Shown one piece after another: positions 15,911 to 25,115 of a DNA stretch of 64,000 nt (positions are counted from its first letter, which is position 1; each line of letters begins with the position of its first letter). The notes under the pieces were generated by a model, which made no database searches, was not told the DNA's origin, and worked only from the letters and a program-made list of their open reading frames with translations. Both the position numbers and the translations under genes were made by a program. Source of the stretch: Facklamia sp. 7083-14-GEN3 (GTDB lineage Bacteria; Bacillota; Bacilli; Lactobacillales; Aerococcaceae); assembly GCF_024742075.1 (NCBI RefSeq), contig NZ_JANSGD010000001.1, positions 310,001 to 374,000 of the forward strand. Direction: 5' to 3'.

Positions 15911-17013
15911 TAATAGTTAACTTTAATTGCACCGTTATACAACTTGCGTTTTTTGCTAGCTTTTTCACCATAAAATTTTTCGAATGAGTCGTCACTTGAG
16001 AGGAAGTACTTTGACCAAGTCGTCATCGGCCGGTATATATTACCCATATCTTGATAAAGTCGATGTACCTTTTCTTCGTCTAACAAGCGATCGCCATAGG
16101 GTGGGTTGGAGATTAAAATACCATATTCTTCATCCGGGCGATAGTCTTTTAACTGCATCTGTTTAAAAGTAATATCTTCTCGCACGCCGGCATTTTCAGC
16201 ATTTTGCTTAGCGATTTCAATCATTCTTCCATCGATATCGCTTCCGAAAATATTGAGTTTTACTTCATGATTAATTTCTTGGCGAGCTTTTGTTTTTTCC
16301 TTCTGCCATACTTCTGGATTAAAGAAATCCCATTTTTCTGCTGCAAAAGACCGATTTAATCCTGGAGCAATATTTCGTCCCATTAAGGCAGCTTCAATTA
16401 AAATTGTACCAGATCCACACGTAGGATCGTAAAGAGGACGGTCAGGGAACCAAGTAGTCAATTTAACTAGAGCTGCTGCCATATTTTCTTTAAGAGGAGC
16501 TCCTCCTTTTTCAGTTCGATAACCTCGTTTAAATAAACTGCTTCCGCTTGTGTCCAAAGTAATCATCGCTACATCTTTAAGTATTGAGATTTCAATCGGA
16601 TAGTAATCTCCTGTTTCGCTTAAAGGCATTTTACGAGCGTAATGATCCATTACTCGCTTGGCTATAGCTTTTTTTACAATTCTTTGACAGTTGGGAACAG
16701 AGTAAAGTTTTGATTTTACTGATTTTCCGGAAACAGGAAATTCTGCATCCATGGGTAAGAGGTCTTCCCAGGCAATCGCATAGGTTTGGTCAAACAGCTC
16801 TTCAAAAGAGGTCGCTTTAAATTCGCCCACCACTACTTTAATTCGATCAGCGGTTCTTAACCATAGATTTGTTTTAGCAATATCTTCTGCTGACCCTTTA
16901 AAGCGCACGCGACCATTTTCAGTTTGTGTTTCATAACCTAAATCCTTTAGCTCCCGATTAACAATTCCTTCGATACCTGCCGCTGCTGTGGCAATTAAAT
17001 TATATGTTTTCAT
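15886..17013 (-). CDS. THUMP-domain class I SAM-dependent 23S rRNA methyltransferase (YpsC/RlmL-like)
   Basis: A 375-residue RNA methyltransferase. The N-terminal region has the THUMP-type RNA-binding fold (residues about 45-160). The catalytic domain carries DPTCGSGTILIEAALMGRNI (SAM-binding motif I, near 195) and SNPPYGDRL (motif IV, near 300), which is typical of N2-guanine methyltransferases such as RlmL. It corresponds to Bacillus YpsC, and the neighbourhood gpsB-rnpB-ypsC is preserved here. The gene is upstream-bounded by the rnpB terminator. The modified nucleotide is inferred from the family. Confidence 0.9.
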   Translation of the reverse strand: MKTYNLIATAAAGIEGIVNRELKDLGYETQTENGRVRFKGSAEDIAKTNLWLRTADRIKVVVGEFKATSFEELFDQTYAIAWEDLLPMDAEFPVSGKSVKSKLYSVPNCQRIVKKAIAKRVMDHYARKMPLSETGDYYPIEISILKDVAMITLDTSGSSLFKRGYRTEKGGAPLKENMAAALVKLTTWFPDRPLYDPTCGSGTILIEAALMGRNIAPGLNRSFAAEKWDFFNPEVWQKEKTKARQEINHEVKLNIFGSDIDGRMIEIAKQNAENAGVREDITFKQMQLKDYRPDEEYGILISNPPYGDRLLDEEKVHRLYQDMGNIYRPMTTWSKYFLSSDDSFEKFYGEKASKKRKLYNGAIKVNYYQFWSTNK

Positions 17014-17030
17014 GAATAACCCTTTCTTTT

Positions 17031-17073
17031 AAAAAAACACGATTCAGTAAGCTTGGAGGCTCAGAATCGTGTT
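17031..17073 (-). terminator. Terminator for RNase P RNA
   Basis: On the minus strand a 10-bp stem (17064-17073 with 17036-17045) is followed by T7. It lies between rnpB and rlmL. Confidence 0.88.
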
Positions 17074-17105
17074 ATTGACTATATACATCTATAAATACCT
17101 ATATT

Positions 17106-17495
17106 AGTAAATTTCGATAAGCCATGTTCTGTCAATATTTATTCCATAGGCAAGAATAAATAAAGGGTAATCATCTATCTACAAGATAACTTGTCTCTCG
17201 TTTAGTTAAGCAATGCTTACGCATTTTCCCATATAGAGAGTGCCCCTACCAAATTTGGGTTGCTCGCTCGAGGGGTTTACCGCGTTTCAGCTTTTTGTTT
17301 CCAAAAAGATTCGTCACTGTGGCACTTTATGAGTTACTTATTCTTAGCTAAGCCTTAGAATGTTCACTCGCCGTTCACCTTAAGGCTACCTTAGCTTATT
17401 GTTTCGCTAAGCACGAACACTACAAGCATTTCAGCTTGTGCGAGCATGGACTTTCCTCAGCCAAATAAATTGACCGCGATTACCTGAAATTTACT
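17106..17495 (-). ncRNA. rnpB: RNase P RNA, class B (ribozyme subunit)
   Basis: This is the catalytic RNA that matures tRNA 5' ends. The minus strand contains the universal segments GAGGAAAGTCCATGCTCGCA near the 5' end (17459-17440), a GGTAAACCCC region, and the 3' ACAGAACATGGCTTATCGAA (17132-17113). The P1 helix closes the molecule: GAAATTTACT (17486-17495 on the plus strand) is the complement of AGTAAATTTC (17106-17115). The length of about 390 nt fits. The 5' end lies only about 7 bases beyond the gpsB stop, so its promoter must sit within gpsB or it is processed from a gpsB transcript. It explains the otherwise gene-free 489-base gap. Confidence 0.95.
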
Positions 17496-17502
17496 ATGAT
17501 TA

Positions 17503-17838
17503 TTAATTTTGACTAGACTCTGTATTTGAAATTTTGGCACCGAAAACATGTTTTTCCAAATTAGATAAACGTTTAAGGATATCAAAGTTAGTTACACCAG
17601 AACCTGGAGTCGTAGAAACATTTTTCTTAGCTAAAGATAATTGCTTAGTTAATTCATCTATTTTAGCAATCAGTCGTTCATTTTCATTCTTTAAAAATAC
17701 TACATCTTTTTGATAAGAATCATAATCACGAATAATACTATCGAGATACTCATCGACTTCAGCAGCGTTATAGCCACGCATGGAACGAGAAAATTCTTTT
17801 TGTAAGATATCTTTTGCTGTTAAGTTTTTTTCTGCCAT
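17503..17838 (-). CDS. gpsB: Cell division regulator GpsB
   Basis: A 111-residue DivIVA-family protein that moves with the divisome and links it to PBP1-type synthases. The N-terminal lipid/PBP-binding domain has KDILQKEFSRSMRGYNAAEV and EVDEYLDSIIRDYD, followed by a coiled coil (about 35-70) and a C-terminal trimerisation segment. The usual start annotated in frame (GTG at 17847) overlaps the ribosome binding site, so I chose the ATG at 17838, spaced after GAGGTG. Synteny with rnpB and rlmL is as in Bacillus. A class A PBP, a potential client, is at 7807-10902. Confidence 0.94.
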   Translation of the reverse strand: MAEKNLTAKDILQKEFSRSMRGYNAAEVDEYLDSIIRDYDSYQKDVVFLKNENERLIAKIDELTKQLSLAKKNVSTTPGSGVTNFDILKRLSNLEKHVFGAKISNTESSQN

Positions 17839-17888
17839 GAAGTTCACCTCGTTTATAATCTTTTATATTAAATAGAATATCAACTTCT

Positions 17889-17917
17889 ATTTTATCCTTT
17901 TTTATTGAAAATTTCAA
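17889..17917 (-). promoter_or_regulatory. gpsB promoter
   Basis: On the minus strand TTGAAA (complement of 17912-17917), 17-base spacer, TAAAAT (complement of 17889-17894), 51 bases upstream of the ATG. Confidence 0.68.
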
Positions 17918-18009
17918 AAAAATAAAGAAAAATCTAAAGTCTATTCATTATTATTACACGCCCTTATTAAAATAGCTAGACTTAATCTTGAAAAATTAAC
18001 TTCTTTTGA

Positions 18010-18038
18010 TTGAAAAAACATTAACAGTCCTCCATAAT
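18010..18038 (+). promoter_or_regulatory. prmA operon promoter
   Basis: TTGAAA (18010-18015), 17-base spacer, CATAAT (18033-18038), 50 bases upstream of the prmA start. Confidence 0.6.
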
Positions 18039-18088
18039 GTGAATAAGCTCGGCTTTAAATCATTAAAAGCATTGACTGGGGGGGTATA

Positions 18089-19042
18089 ATGTCTCATTGG
18101 ACAAAAGTGACTATCTATCTTGAAACAAAGAAACCTGATGAAGTGGAATATGTTTCTCATCTCTTATTTGAGTGGGGAGCTAAAGGAACCCAGGTTATAA
18201 ATGTGGATGGATATATGGAAAATAAAGAAAATTTATTTGGAGAAATTCCTTTAGTAATACCTGATAAAGAAAAAAGTAAGAAAGGACTCGTCTTAGGTTT
18301 TTTTGAACAGGACATTGAAAAAGACTTGTTCGATAACTATTTAGATGACAATCTCTATTTTGATTATAGTTGGGAAAAAGGGCCGATTGAAATGGAAAAT
18401 TGGCAAAGAAACTGGATGAAAAACTATCGGATTCAAGAAATTTCACGCTTTATAAAAGTTGTTCCAGTATGGGATTCGTATTCTCCTAAATATAAAGACG
18501 AAAAAGTAATCTATTTAGATCCGGGAGTTGCCTTTGGAACTGGTGATCACCCAACAACACGACTAGGTGCGCAAGCCTTAGAAATGGTCATGCGAGGTGA
18601 CGAGAAAGTTTATGATGTTGGAACTGGTTCGGGTATTCTTGCATTGATAGCTTTTGCTCTTAATGCACAAAAAGTTGTGGGCTACGATCTTGACCCTCAA
18701 GCAATCTCGGCAGCTAAACAAAACCTTACTTATCAAAAATGGGGAAAAATGGGATATCCTGATGATTATAAGCCGGCTATTTCTTTTCATGTGAATGACT
18801 TATTAAAAGGTGTTGAAGAAAAAGCAAATATTATTATGGCCAATATCCTACCCCACATATTACAAAACCTTTATCAGGATGCTTATCAGCTTTTGGATAA
18901 AGATGGTTATCTAGTCTTAGGAGGAATACTCGCTGAGAAGGCGGAGCAAGTAATCGAGTCTCTGCCAAAAAATCAATGGGAAATAATTCAAATTAATTAT
19001 TATAAAGGATGGGCTGGCATTACAGCTCAGAAGAAAGAGTAA
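18089..19042 (+). CDS. prmA: Ribosomal protein L11 methyltransferase
   Basis: It trimethylates ribosomal protein L11. The protein is 317 residues, normal length. It has an N-terminal substrate-recognition domain, then DPGVAFGTGDHPTTRL (near 147), the SAM motif DVGTGSGILALIA (near 175) and motif IV NILPHI (near 252). The ATG follows a run of seven G and TATA, so the ribosome binding site is atypical. It heads the operon prmA-rsmE-deoC: the rsmE start is 3 bases after its stop. Confidence 0.94.
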   Translation: MSHWTKVTIYLETKKPDEVEYVSHLLFEWGAKGTQVINVDGYMENKENLFGEIPLVIPDKEKSKKGLVLGFFEQDIEKDLFDNYLDDNLYFDYSWEKGPIEMENWQRNWMKNYRIQEISRFIKVVPVWDSYSPKYKDEKVIYLDPGVAFGTGDHPTTRLGAQALEMVMRGDEKVYDVGTGSGILALIAFALNAQKVVGYDLDPQAISAAKQNLTYQKWGKMGYPDDYKPAISFHVNDLLKGVEEKANIIMANILPHILQNLYQDAYQLLDKDGYLVLGGILAEKAEQVIESLPKNQWEIIQINYYKGWAGITAQKKE

Positions 19043-19045
19043 GTT

Positions 19046-19819
19046 ATGCATCAATATTTTATCGATGAACCGAATCAAATAGTAGAAATTGGGAAGAAAG
19101 TCTTTTTGAGTCAATCAGACAGTCATCATTTAATCAATGTTTTAAGGGCTAAACAAGGTAAAGAATTAATAGTTGTTCACAATCAAAAGAAATATTTAGC
19201 TTCTTATCTAAAAAAAGACAGTGATCGTGCATTATTAGAAGTTATTTCACCCTTAAGTGAGGCGCTTAGTCAAACGGAGTTACCGGTTGAGGTGGTAGTA
19301 GCTTGTGGATTATCCAAAAATGACAAAATTGATTCAATTGTTCAAAAAGCTACAGAATGCGGCATGAGTAGCTTCCAACCATTAGCGCTAAAACGCGATG
19401 TAGTCAAATGGGACCAGAAAAAAGCTAGCAAAAAAAGTGAAAGATTACAAAAAATTGCTGACAGTGCCGCAGAACAATCAAAACGCTTAAAAAAGGTTGA
19501 TGTTAAGCAACTTTTATATTTAAAAGAATTTGTTAATCAGTATCGAACTTACGATATTAAATTAGTTGCGTTCGAAGAAAGTGCTAAAGAAGGTCAACAT
19601 CATCTTTTGGCTAAATTATTAAAAAATATCGAAAAAAACAAAAAAATAGTCATGGTATTTGGATCTGAAGGTGGATTAGATCAAGAAGAAGTATCGTTCT
19701 TAGTGAAAAATGGATTTAAGACTTGTAGCTTGGGCCCAAGAATCTTACGTGCAGAGACTGCACCTATTTATCTTTTAAGTGTTATTTCTTATGTTACCGA
19801 AATTGAAAGGGAGTTTTAA
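19046..19819 (+). CDS. rsmE: 16S rRNA (uracil(1498)-N3)-methyltransferase
   Basis: A SPOUT-class RNA methyltransferase of 257 residues that makes m3U1498 in the decoding region of 16S rRNA. There is an N-terminal PUA-like RNA-binding region and a C-terminal trefoil-knot domain with [14 protein letters not shown] and [17 protein letters not shown], the SAM-binding knot loops. It sits tightly between prmA and deoC, as in Bacillus-type genomes. Confidence 0.94.
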   Translation: MHQYFIDEPNQIVEIGKKVFLSQSDSHHLINVLRAKQGKELIVVHNQKKYLASYLKKDSDRALLEVISPLSEALSQTELPVEVVVACGLSKNDKIDSIVQKATECGMSSFQPLALKRDVVKWDQKKASKKSERLQKIADSAAEQSKRLKKVDVKQLLYLKEFVNQYRTYDIKLVAFEESAKEGQHHLLAKLLKNIEKNKKIVMVFGSEGGLDQEEVSFLVKNGFKTCSLGPRILRAETAPIYLLSVISYVTEIEREF

Positions 19820-19820
19820 A

Positions 19821-20465
19821 ATGGAATTAAATAAATACATCGATCATACATTATTAAATGCAAATGCAACTAAAGTTCAAATAAAACAAGTTTGCCAAGA
19901 AGCGTTGGAATACAAATTCATGTCAGTATGTATTAATCCGGTTTGGGTCAGTTATGCCTATGAATTGTTGAAAGATTCTGACGTAAAGGTCTGTACAGTG
20001 ATTGGTTTTCCTTTAGGAGCCAATACTTCATCTACTAAAGTCTTTGAAGCAAAAGAGGCAGTAAAAAATGGGGCAAGTGAAATTGATATGGTAATTAATA
20101 TTGGAGCGGCCAAAGCAGCTGATTGGGAAACGGTAGAAGAAGATATTCGCCAAGTCGTTCAAGCGGTTCCAGAAGAAATCATTGTGAAAGTTATCATTGA
20201 AACTAGCTTACTTGAAAAAGAAGAGAAAGTGAAAGCTTGTCTGGCTGCAAAAGCCGCTAAGGCAGATTTTGTTAAAACTTCTACTGGTTTTTCAACAGGA
20301 GGTGCTGTTAAAGAAGATATTGTCCTAATGCGTTCAACTGTTGGTGATACAATGGGAGTTAAAGCTTCAGGTGGAGTTAGTGATAAAGCAACGGCAATGG
20401 TTATGATTGAAGCCGGAGCAAATCGCATTGGCGCTTCCAAAGGAATTAAAATTGTTTCTGAATAA
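19821..20465 (+). CDS. deoC: Deoxyribose-phosphate aldolase
   Basis: It cleaves 2-deoxyribose-5-phosphate to glyceraldehyde-3-phosphate and acetaldehyde, in deoxynucleoside catabolism. The 214-residue TIM barrel has KYIDHTLL at the start, [11 protein letters not shown], and the Schiff-base lysine in [12 protein letters not shown] (near 150). The ATG at 19821 follows GAAAGGGAG; the 14 upstream in-frame residues overlap rsmE and are not used. It ends at a terminator. No other deo genes are in the window. Confidence 0.94.
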   Translation: MELNKYIDHTLLNANATKVQIKQVCQEALEYKFMSVCINPVWVSYAYELLKDSDVKVCTVIGFPLGANTSSTKVFEAKEAVKNGASEIDMVINIGAAKAADWETVEEDIRQVVQAVPEEIIVKVIIETSLLEKEEKVKACLAAKAAKADFVKTSTGFSTGGAVKEDIVLMRSTVGDTMGVKASGGVSDKATAMVMIEAGANRIGASKGIKIVSE

Positions 20466-20471
20466 AAGTTT

Positions 20472-20505
20472 AAACAACTGTGTCTTTGGACCAGTTGTTT
20501 TTTAG
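20472..20505 (+). terminator. Terminator after deoC
   Basis: A 9-bp stem (20472-20480 with 20492-20500) with an inner GTC/GAC extension and a T6 tail. Confidence 0.87.
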
Positions 20506-20550
20506 CATAGTTTGGAAAAGGCAGGATTAATTGTATAAAGAGCACTAGTG

Positions 20551-20580
20551 TTGTCTTATTGTAAGTAGTTAAGTTATAAT
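20551..20580 (+). promoter_or_regulatory. rel promoter
   Basis: TTGTCT (20551-20556), 18-base spacer, TATAAT (20575-20580), 34 bases before the ATG. Confidence 0.72.
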
Positions 20581-20614
20581 AGTAGAAAAATTATTTAGAA
20601 AGAGTGGTGATAAT

Positions 20615-22813
20615 ATGGGAAGAAATGATGTCTATACTGGTGAAGAAGTTATAGCGATTTGTCGATCTTATATGAATGAAAGTAAGGTTGCTTTTGTTAA
20701 GAAAGCATTAGAAGTAGCAACCAAAGCGCATGAAGGACAAGAGCGGCTCTCTGGAGAACCCTATATTAATCATCCAATTCAAGTAGCAGGTATTTTAGCT
20801 AATATTAAATTAGATCCTGATACAGTGGCTACTGGCTTTTTACATGATGTAGTGGAAGATACGGACTACACTTTGGAAAGAATTCAGGAAGAATTTTCAG
20901 AATCCGTTGCCTTCTTAGTGGATGGCGTTACCAAACTCGGTAAGATTAAATTTCAAAGTAAAGAAGAACAATTAGCAGAAAATCACCGTAAAATGTTGAT
21001 TGCAATGGCTAAAGATATTCGTGTAGTAATGGTCAAATTGGCTGACCGTTTACATAATATGCGTACCTTGAAATTTCAAAAACCCCACAAACAAATTGAA
21101 AAGTCTCAAGAAGCATTAGATATTTATGCACCCTTGGCTGAAAGAATTGGTATGAGCGTCATAAAATGGGAATTAGAAGATATTTCACTAAGATATATCA
21201 ATCCTCAGGCATATTATGATATTGTCCATCAAATGGACCAAAAACGAGACGAGCGAGAAGAATATATCAATGTCGTAATTGATCAGATTAAAGATGCGAT
21301 TGACGAACTTTCAATGGATTCCACTGTTTATGGTAGACCGAAACATATTTATTCCATTTATCGTAAAATGGTGGATCAAAATAAAGAATTTGATGATATC
21401 TATGATTTGTTAGCGGTGCGCGTTTTAGTCGATTCAATTAAAGATTGTTATGGAGTACTAGGGATTATTCATACTAAATGGAAGCCAATGCCAGGGCGTT
21501 TTAAAGATTATATTGCCATGCCTAAAGCCAATATGTATCAATCGATTCATACGACCGTTATTGGGCCACAAGGTAAACCCGTTGAAGTTCAAATAAGAAC
21601 GCACCTAATGCATGAAGTGGCAGAATATGGATTAGCAGCTCATTGGGCTTATAAAGAAGGAAAAACAGTCGATGAACATCCACGAGATAACATTCAACAA
21701 CAATTGAAATGGTTTCATGATATTGTTGAGTATGAGGATGATGCGGGAAATGCCAGCGAATTCATGGAATTTATTAAAGAAGATGTTTTTAAAGATCAGG
21801 TTTATATCTTTACTCCTAAAGGAGATGTCTTTGAATTACCACTAGGCTCAGGACCAGTCGATTTTGCTTTCCATATTCATACTGAAATCGGAAATAAAAC
21901 GGTCGGAGCGAAAGTTAATGGCAATATCGTGCCTCTTAATTATCGCTTAAAAAATGGGGATATTGTTGAAATATTAACTAATCCAAGTTCGGTAGGACCT
22001 AGTCGTGATTGGCTGAAGTTTGTTAAAACTTCTAAAGCACGCAATCGGATTAAACGTTATTTTAAAATGCAAGAACGTGAAAAAAATAGTGAAATTGGGC
22101 AAGAACTATTAGAAAAGGCTCTTAAAGAGAATGGAACATCTTTAAAATCAGAACTCAAAAAAAATAAGGAAAAAGATTTACTTGAAAGATTTAACTTCAA
22201 TGAGATGAAAGATTTGTGCGCCTCTGTCGGATTAGGAGAAATTTCACCGACTTCTATCATGCATTTTTGGAATATTAAGAAGGTTGACAAAAATGCCAAA
22301 TTATCAAATGTTATTTCTAAAGATAAGGCGAATGATTCTGATAATAATAAATCGGGCAATGAAAAAGGATTAGTAGTTGACGGTGTCGATAATCTAATGA
22401 TGCGACTCAGTCGTTGTTGCAATCCAGTTCCAGGTGATGAGATAGTTGGTTATATTACAAGAGGCCGAGGTATTTCTGTTCACCGTAAAGATTGTTCTAA
22501 CTTAAAGGGTGAAATTGAATTGGACGATCGAACGATTGCAGTGCATTGGTCCGAAGAAGATCAAGAAGAACATGAGTATGAAACGGAAATACAAGTCATC
22601 GGTTTTGACCGGTCAGGTATGATTAACGACGTTTTAAATGTGGTCAACCATACGGTCAAAAACCTCAAAGGTGTCAATGGGCGCATTGATGATCAAAGTC
22701 AAGCCATTATTGATCTAAAGGTTCTAGTTGCCAATACGCAACAACTACATGAATTAATCGTTAAATTAAAGAATATCCCAGATGTCTATGAGGTGGAACG
22801 TCAAGGCAATTAG
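20615..22813 (+). CDS. relA: Bifunctional (p)ppGpp synthetase/hydrolase Rel
   Basis: The stringent-response enzyme, 732 residues, full length. Domains in order: the HD hydrolase (HDVVEDT near residue 75, with the upstream His in [10 protein letters not shown]), the synthetase with [14 protein letters not shown] (near 240) and a RV..CYG segment, the TGS domain from [14 protein letters not shown] (about 395), a zinc-finger region with [11 protein letters not shown] (near 600) and a C-terminal ACT domain. Both catalytic sites look intact. It is co-transcribed with dtd, 8 bases downstream. In Firmicutes unliganded CbpB/DarB can stimulate Rel, and a CbpB-like gene is at 5019. Confidence 0.95.
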   Translation: MGRNDVYTGEEVIAICRSYMNESKVAFVKKALEVATKAHEGQERLSGEPYINHPIQVAGILANIKLDPDTVATGFLHDVVEDTDYTLERIQEEFSESVAFLVDGVTKLGKIKFQSKEEQLAENHRKMLIAMAKDIRVVMVKLADRLHNMRTLKFQKPHKQIEKSQEALDIYAPLAERIGMSVIKWELEDISLRYINPQAYYDIVHQMDQKRDEREEYINVVIDQIKDAIDELSMDSTVYGRPKHIYSIYRKMVDQNKEFDDIYDLLAVRVLVDSIKDCYGVLGIIHTKWKPMPGRFKDYIAMPKANMYQSIHTTVIGPQGKPVEVQIRTHLMHEVAEYGLAAHWAYKEGKTVDEHPRDNIQQQLKWFHDIVEYEDDAGNASEFMEFIKEDVFKDQVYIFTPKGDVFELPLGSGPVDFAFHIHTEIGNKTVGAKVNGNIVPLNYRLKNGDIVEILTNPSSVGPSRDWLKFVKTSKARNRIKRYFKMQEREKNSEIGQELLEKALKENGTSLKSELKKNKEKDLLERFNFNEMKDLCASVGLGEISPTSIMHFWNIKKVDKNAKLSNVISKDKANDSDNNKSGNEKGLVVDGVDNLMMRLSRCCNPVPGDEIVGYITRGRGISVHRKDCSNLKGEIELDDRTIAVHWSEEDQEEHEYETEIQVIGFDRSGMINDVLNVVNHTVKNLKGVNGRIDDQSQAIIDLKVLVANTQQLHELIVKLKNIPDVYEVERQGN

Positions 22814-22821
22814 GAGGTCAA

Positions 22822-23265
22822 ATGAAAGTAGTTATTCAAAGAGTGAATCATGCTAGTGTAAAAGTTAATGATGAAGTAGTAGGAGCTATTAAAGAAGGAC
22901 TTCTACTCTTAGTCGGATTTGGACCTGAGGATACGCTGAAAGACTGTGAGTATTGTGCCAGAAAAATTTTTAATATGCGGATTTTTGACGATGAGGATGG
23001 AAAAATGAACTTATCATTGAAAGATATTGGCGGCAATATTCTTTCAGTCAGTCAATTCACCCTGTATGCTTCTAGTAAGAAAGGAAATCGACCAAGCTTT
23101 ACTAATGCTGCAAAACCAGAACAGGCTGAAGAATTATACAATTATTTTAATCAAGAACTTGACAAAAAAGGATTTAAAGCTGAAACTGGTATTTTTGGAG
23201 CCGATATGCAAGTTGAATTTGAAAACAATGGTCCTGTTACAATAATTTTGGATTCTAATGAGTAA
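22822..23265 (+). CDS. dtd: D-aminoacyl-tRNA deacylase
   Basis: It releases D-amino acids (and glycine mischarged on tRNA-Ala) from tRNA. The protein is 147 residues, the family length. It has the SVSQFTLYA motif (near 75) and the [10 protein letters not shown] motif at the C-terminus, whose Gly-Pro forms the chirality-proofreading loop. The start follows TTAGGAGG, directly after rel. Confidence 0.95.
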   Translation: MKVVIQRVNHASVKVNDEVVGAIKEGLLLLVGFGPEDTLKDCEYCARKIFNMRIFDDEDGKMNLSLKDIGGNILSVSQFTLYASSKKGNRPSFTNAAKPEQAEELYNYFNQELDKKGFKAETGIFGADMQVEFENNGPVTIILDSNE

Positions 23266-23267
23266 AT

Positions 23268-23311
23268 AAACAATACCCCTGATTAAGATTTATCTATCAG
23301 GGGTATTGTTT
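23268..23311. terminator. Bidirectional terminator between dtd and the amidase gene
   Basis: A perfect 15-bp inverted repeat (23268-23282 with 23297-23311). The minus-strand amidase stop codon lies inside it, so it serves both convergent genes. Confidence 0.9.
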
Positions 23312-24705
23312 ATTTCTAATTGATTTTCAACTTGATCAAAATAAGTTGAGAGTCCTTCAGTAATAGCATCAGCTAAATTCTGATGGTAATCATACGTTAA
23401 CATTAATTCCAAATCTTCGCTATTTGTAATATAACCTAGTTCGAGTAAAAGAGAAGGGACTGTATTTTCGCGTAAAACTTGAAAATTCCCATACTCAACA
23501 CCTAAATTAGGCCGACCAGATGTTATTAATCCAGAATGTAAGGTCTTCGCAAATTCTTCGTCATTTAAATGATAGAAATATGTACGAACACCATTGATTT
23601 GTGTGTCATATGAGGAGTCGAAATGTAAAGAAAGAAATAAGTCTGGCTGCTTTTGATTACTGATTTCGACCCTTTCAGTGAGGTCTAAAAATTGGTCGCT
23701 CTCGTTAGTCAAGATAACTGTAGCCCCGAAAGCTTCAAGTGTTTTCTTCAATACATCAGCAATCTTATAGGTAAAGCTTTTTTCAGAATATTTTTGATCT
23801 GTACTTAACGTTCCTGGATCTTCTCCACCATGACCAGGGTCTAACATGATAGTGGCTTGTTGGAGTTTAGAATTAACAGGTTGAGAACGATGGTCTATTG
23901 AATAGACAGGCTCTGATAAAGAAAATGAATTTATATAACCTTTTATGCCTTGTTGATCTGCTACAAAGTAAAAAGATTCCTGAGCATTATATTCAATAAA
24001 ATCTAGCCTAGTAAATTCTTGTAAGTAATTGGTTTGATAAATGATATTAGAAAAATTGTCTGCTTTCTCTAATAAATAATCCTCTTTTTTTCGCATAATG
24101 AGCTTGTCCTTCAAGCGTTCTTTTTCTTCTTCTTTTTCATCGATACTGTTATCTAATGAATCCGTTTCAACAAGTATGCGTTCAGCTTCTTCTTGGTTTA
24201 TCAATTCTACTGCATTCAAGTTAACAAATGCTGGTTTACCTTGATAACTAACCTGGGCCCAATTGTATTCAATATAATTAATTGGGATGAGGCTATCTTT
24301 AGGAATAGTTGAAATAATGGAACTTTTAGAATCAGCTTTTTGATAGATAGCCGTTGCTTCTTCAAAAGAGGCTGCTATCTCTTTATCATTTTTAAGTTGA
24401 TTATTATTGATTAACCACTTTGGTAGCCAACCCTCAATTCTTCCTAGATAACGTGCTTTTAACCAACCGGTTTGTTCTTGAATAATTTCAATTGAAGAGT
24501 TAGTAGCTATTTCAGTTACAACCTCAGAATTCGTAGTAGGAAAAGAATGTAGAACAATTCCCTGACGATCAATTTTTAACGTCTTCAAATTGCTAAGACT
24601 TTCAATACCCCATAATGTTACTAGACCAATTATAAGAGTTATTAAAAAAGGGGTTAACCGTTTAATGGTTAAATGATTCAATTTTTTTGTCCAAACGATT
24701 GCCAT
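23290..24705 (-). CDS. N-acetylmuramoyl-L-alanine amidase with SH3-like domains
   Basis: A 471-residue secreted or membrane-tethered wall hydrolase cleaving the amide between MurNAc and L-Ala. An N-terminal membrane segment or signal anchor is at about residues 15-35. Two or three bacterial SH3-type segments follow (about 45-110, 105-170 and a third degenerate one to 270), separated by a charged Glu/Lys linker (190-210). The C-terminal Amidase_3 domain has LDPGHGGEDPGT (zinc His and Glu), SLHFDSS (zinc His) and LLELGYI (catalytic Glu). I chose the ATG at 24705 because the GTG at 24720 lies within the GGAGGAAAA site. Gene order rel-dtd-amidase is seen in relatives. Confidence 0.88.
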   Translation of the reverse strand: MAIVWTKKLNHLTIKRLTPFLITLIIGLVTLWGIESLSNLKTLKIDRQGIVLHSFPTTNSEVVTEIATNSSIEIIQEQTGWLKARYLGRIEGWLPKWLINNNQLKNDKEIAASFEEATAIYQKADSKSSIISTIPKDSLIPINYIEYNWAQVSYQGKPAFVNLNAVELINQEEAERILVETDSLDNSIDEKEEEKERLKDKLIMRKKEDYLLEKADNFSNIIYQTNYLQEFTRLDFIEYNAQESFYFVADQQGIKGYINSFSLSEPVYSIDHRSQPVNSKLQQATIMLDPGHGGEDPGTLSTDQKYSEKSFTYKIADVLKKTLEAFGATVILTNESDQFLDLTERVEISNQKQPDLFLSLHFDSSYDTQINGVRTYFYHLNDEEFAKTLHSGLITSGRPNLGVEYGNFQVLRENTVPSLLLELGYITNSEDLELMLTYDYHQNLADAITEGLSTYFDQVENQLEINNTPDR

Positions 24706-24848
24706 CCTATTTTCCTCCACTTTTCCTCTACTATATATAGTATAATTGATTGAATAATTAAAAAGTCAATTTTCAGATGGACTGTTACATAATAGTAATC
24801 GAATTGTTAATCAATCGGTATAAAACTTCTGAAGAAGTTTAATTCATC

Positions 24849-24877
24849 TTGACAAATTGATTAGCATTGAGTAATCT
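24849..24877 (+). promoter_or_regulatory. hisS-aspS promoter
   Basis: A consensus TTGACA (24849-24854), 17-base spacer and TAATCT (24872-24877), just upstream of the T-box leader. Confidence 0.78.
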
Positions 24878-24883
24878 GAACTT

Positions 24884-25103
24884 AATTAATCAATTCGTTG
24901 AAATAGATAAGTAGCTCTGGAACATACAGTGAGCAACAATTAGTGAAAAGTTGCATTTGAGAGTGAAGACACTATGGAGAAGAATAATCAAAAATTATTC
25001 CGTTAATCACGTTACGATTAAGAGGTGGTGGATTAATTCACTACGAAAATAGGTGGTACCACGTTGATGCGTCCTAAGTGAAAACTTAGGACGCTTTTAT
25101 TTT
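24884..25103 (+). ncRNA. T-box leader controlling hisS-aspS
   Basis: The T-box core AGGTGGTACCACG lies at 25051-25063, followed by the intrinsic terminator stem 25069-25079/25084-25094 with a TTTTATTTT tail. Upstream are the stem I elements (GCTCTGGAAC and GAGAGTGAAGACAC). A specifier candidate is GAC (Asp) at 24968-24970; a CAC (His) triplet overlaps it at 24970-24972. Uncharged tRNA pairing to the UGGN-type bulge would stabilise the antiterminator and switch on the synthetases. It occupies the gap before hisS. Confidence 0.88.
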
Positions 25104-25115
25104 AGGAGGGGTAGA

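Noticed and set aside
17106-17495. Possible protein-coding gap between gpsB and rlmL
   Set aside because: The sequence has no sustained open frame and contains the RNase P RNA consensus and a closing P1 helix.
18085-18091. TATAAT next to the prmA ATG as a promoter -10
   Set aside because: A start from it would lie inside the coding sequence, and the upstream TTGACT is only 8 bases away. The promoter at 18010-18038 is better placed.
20159-20545. 128-residue minus-strand open frame over deoC
   Set aside because: Shadow of the deoC coding sequence; low-complexity translation without motifs and no plausible start signal.
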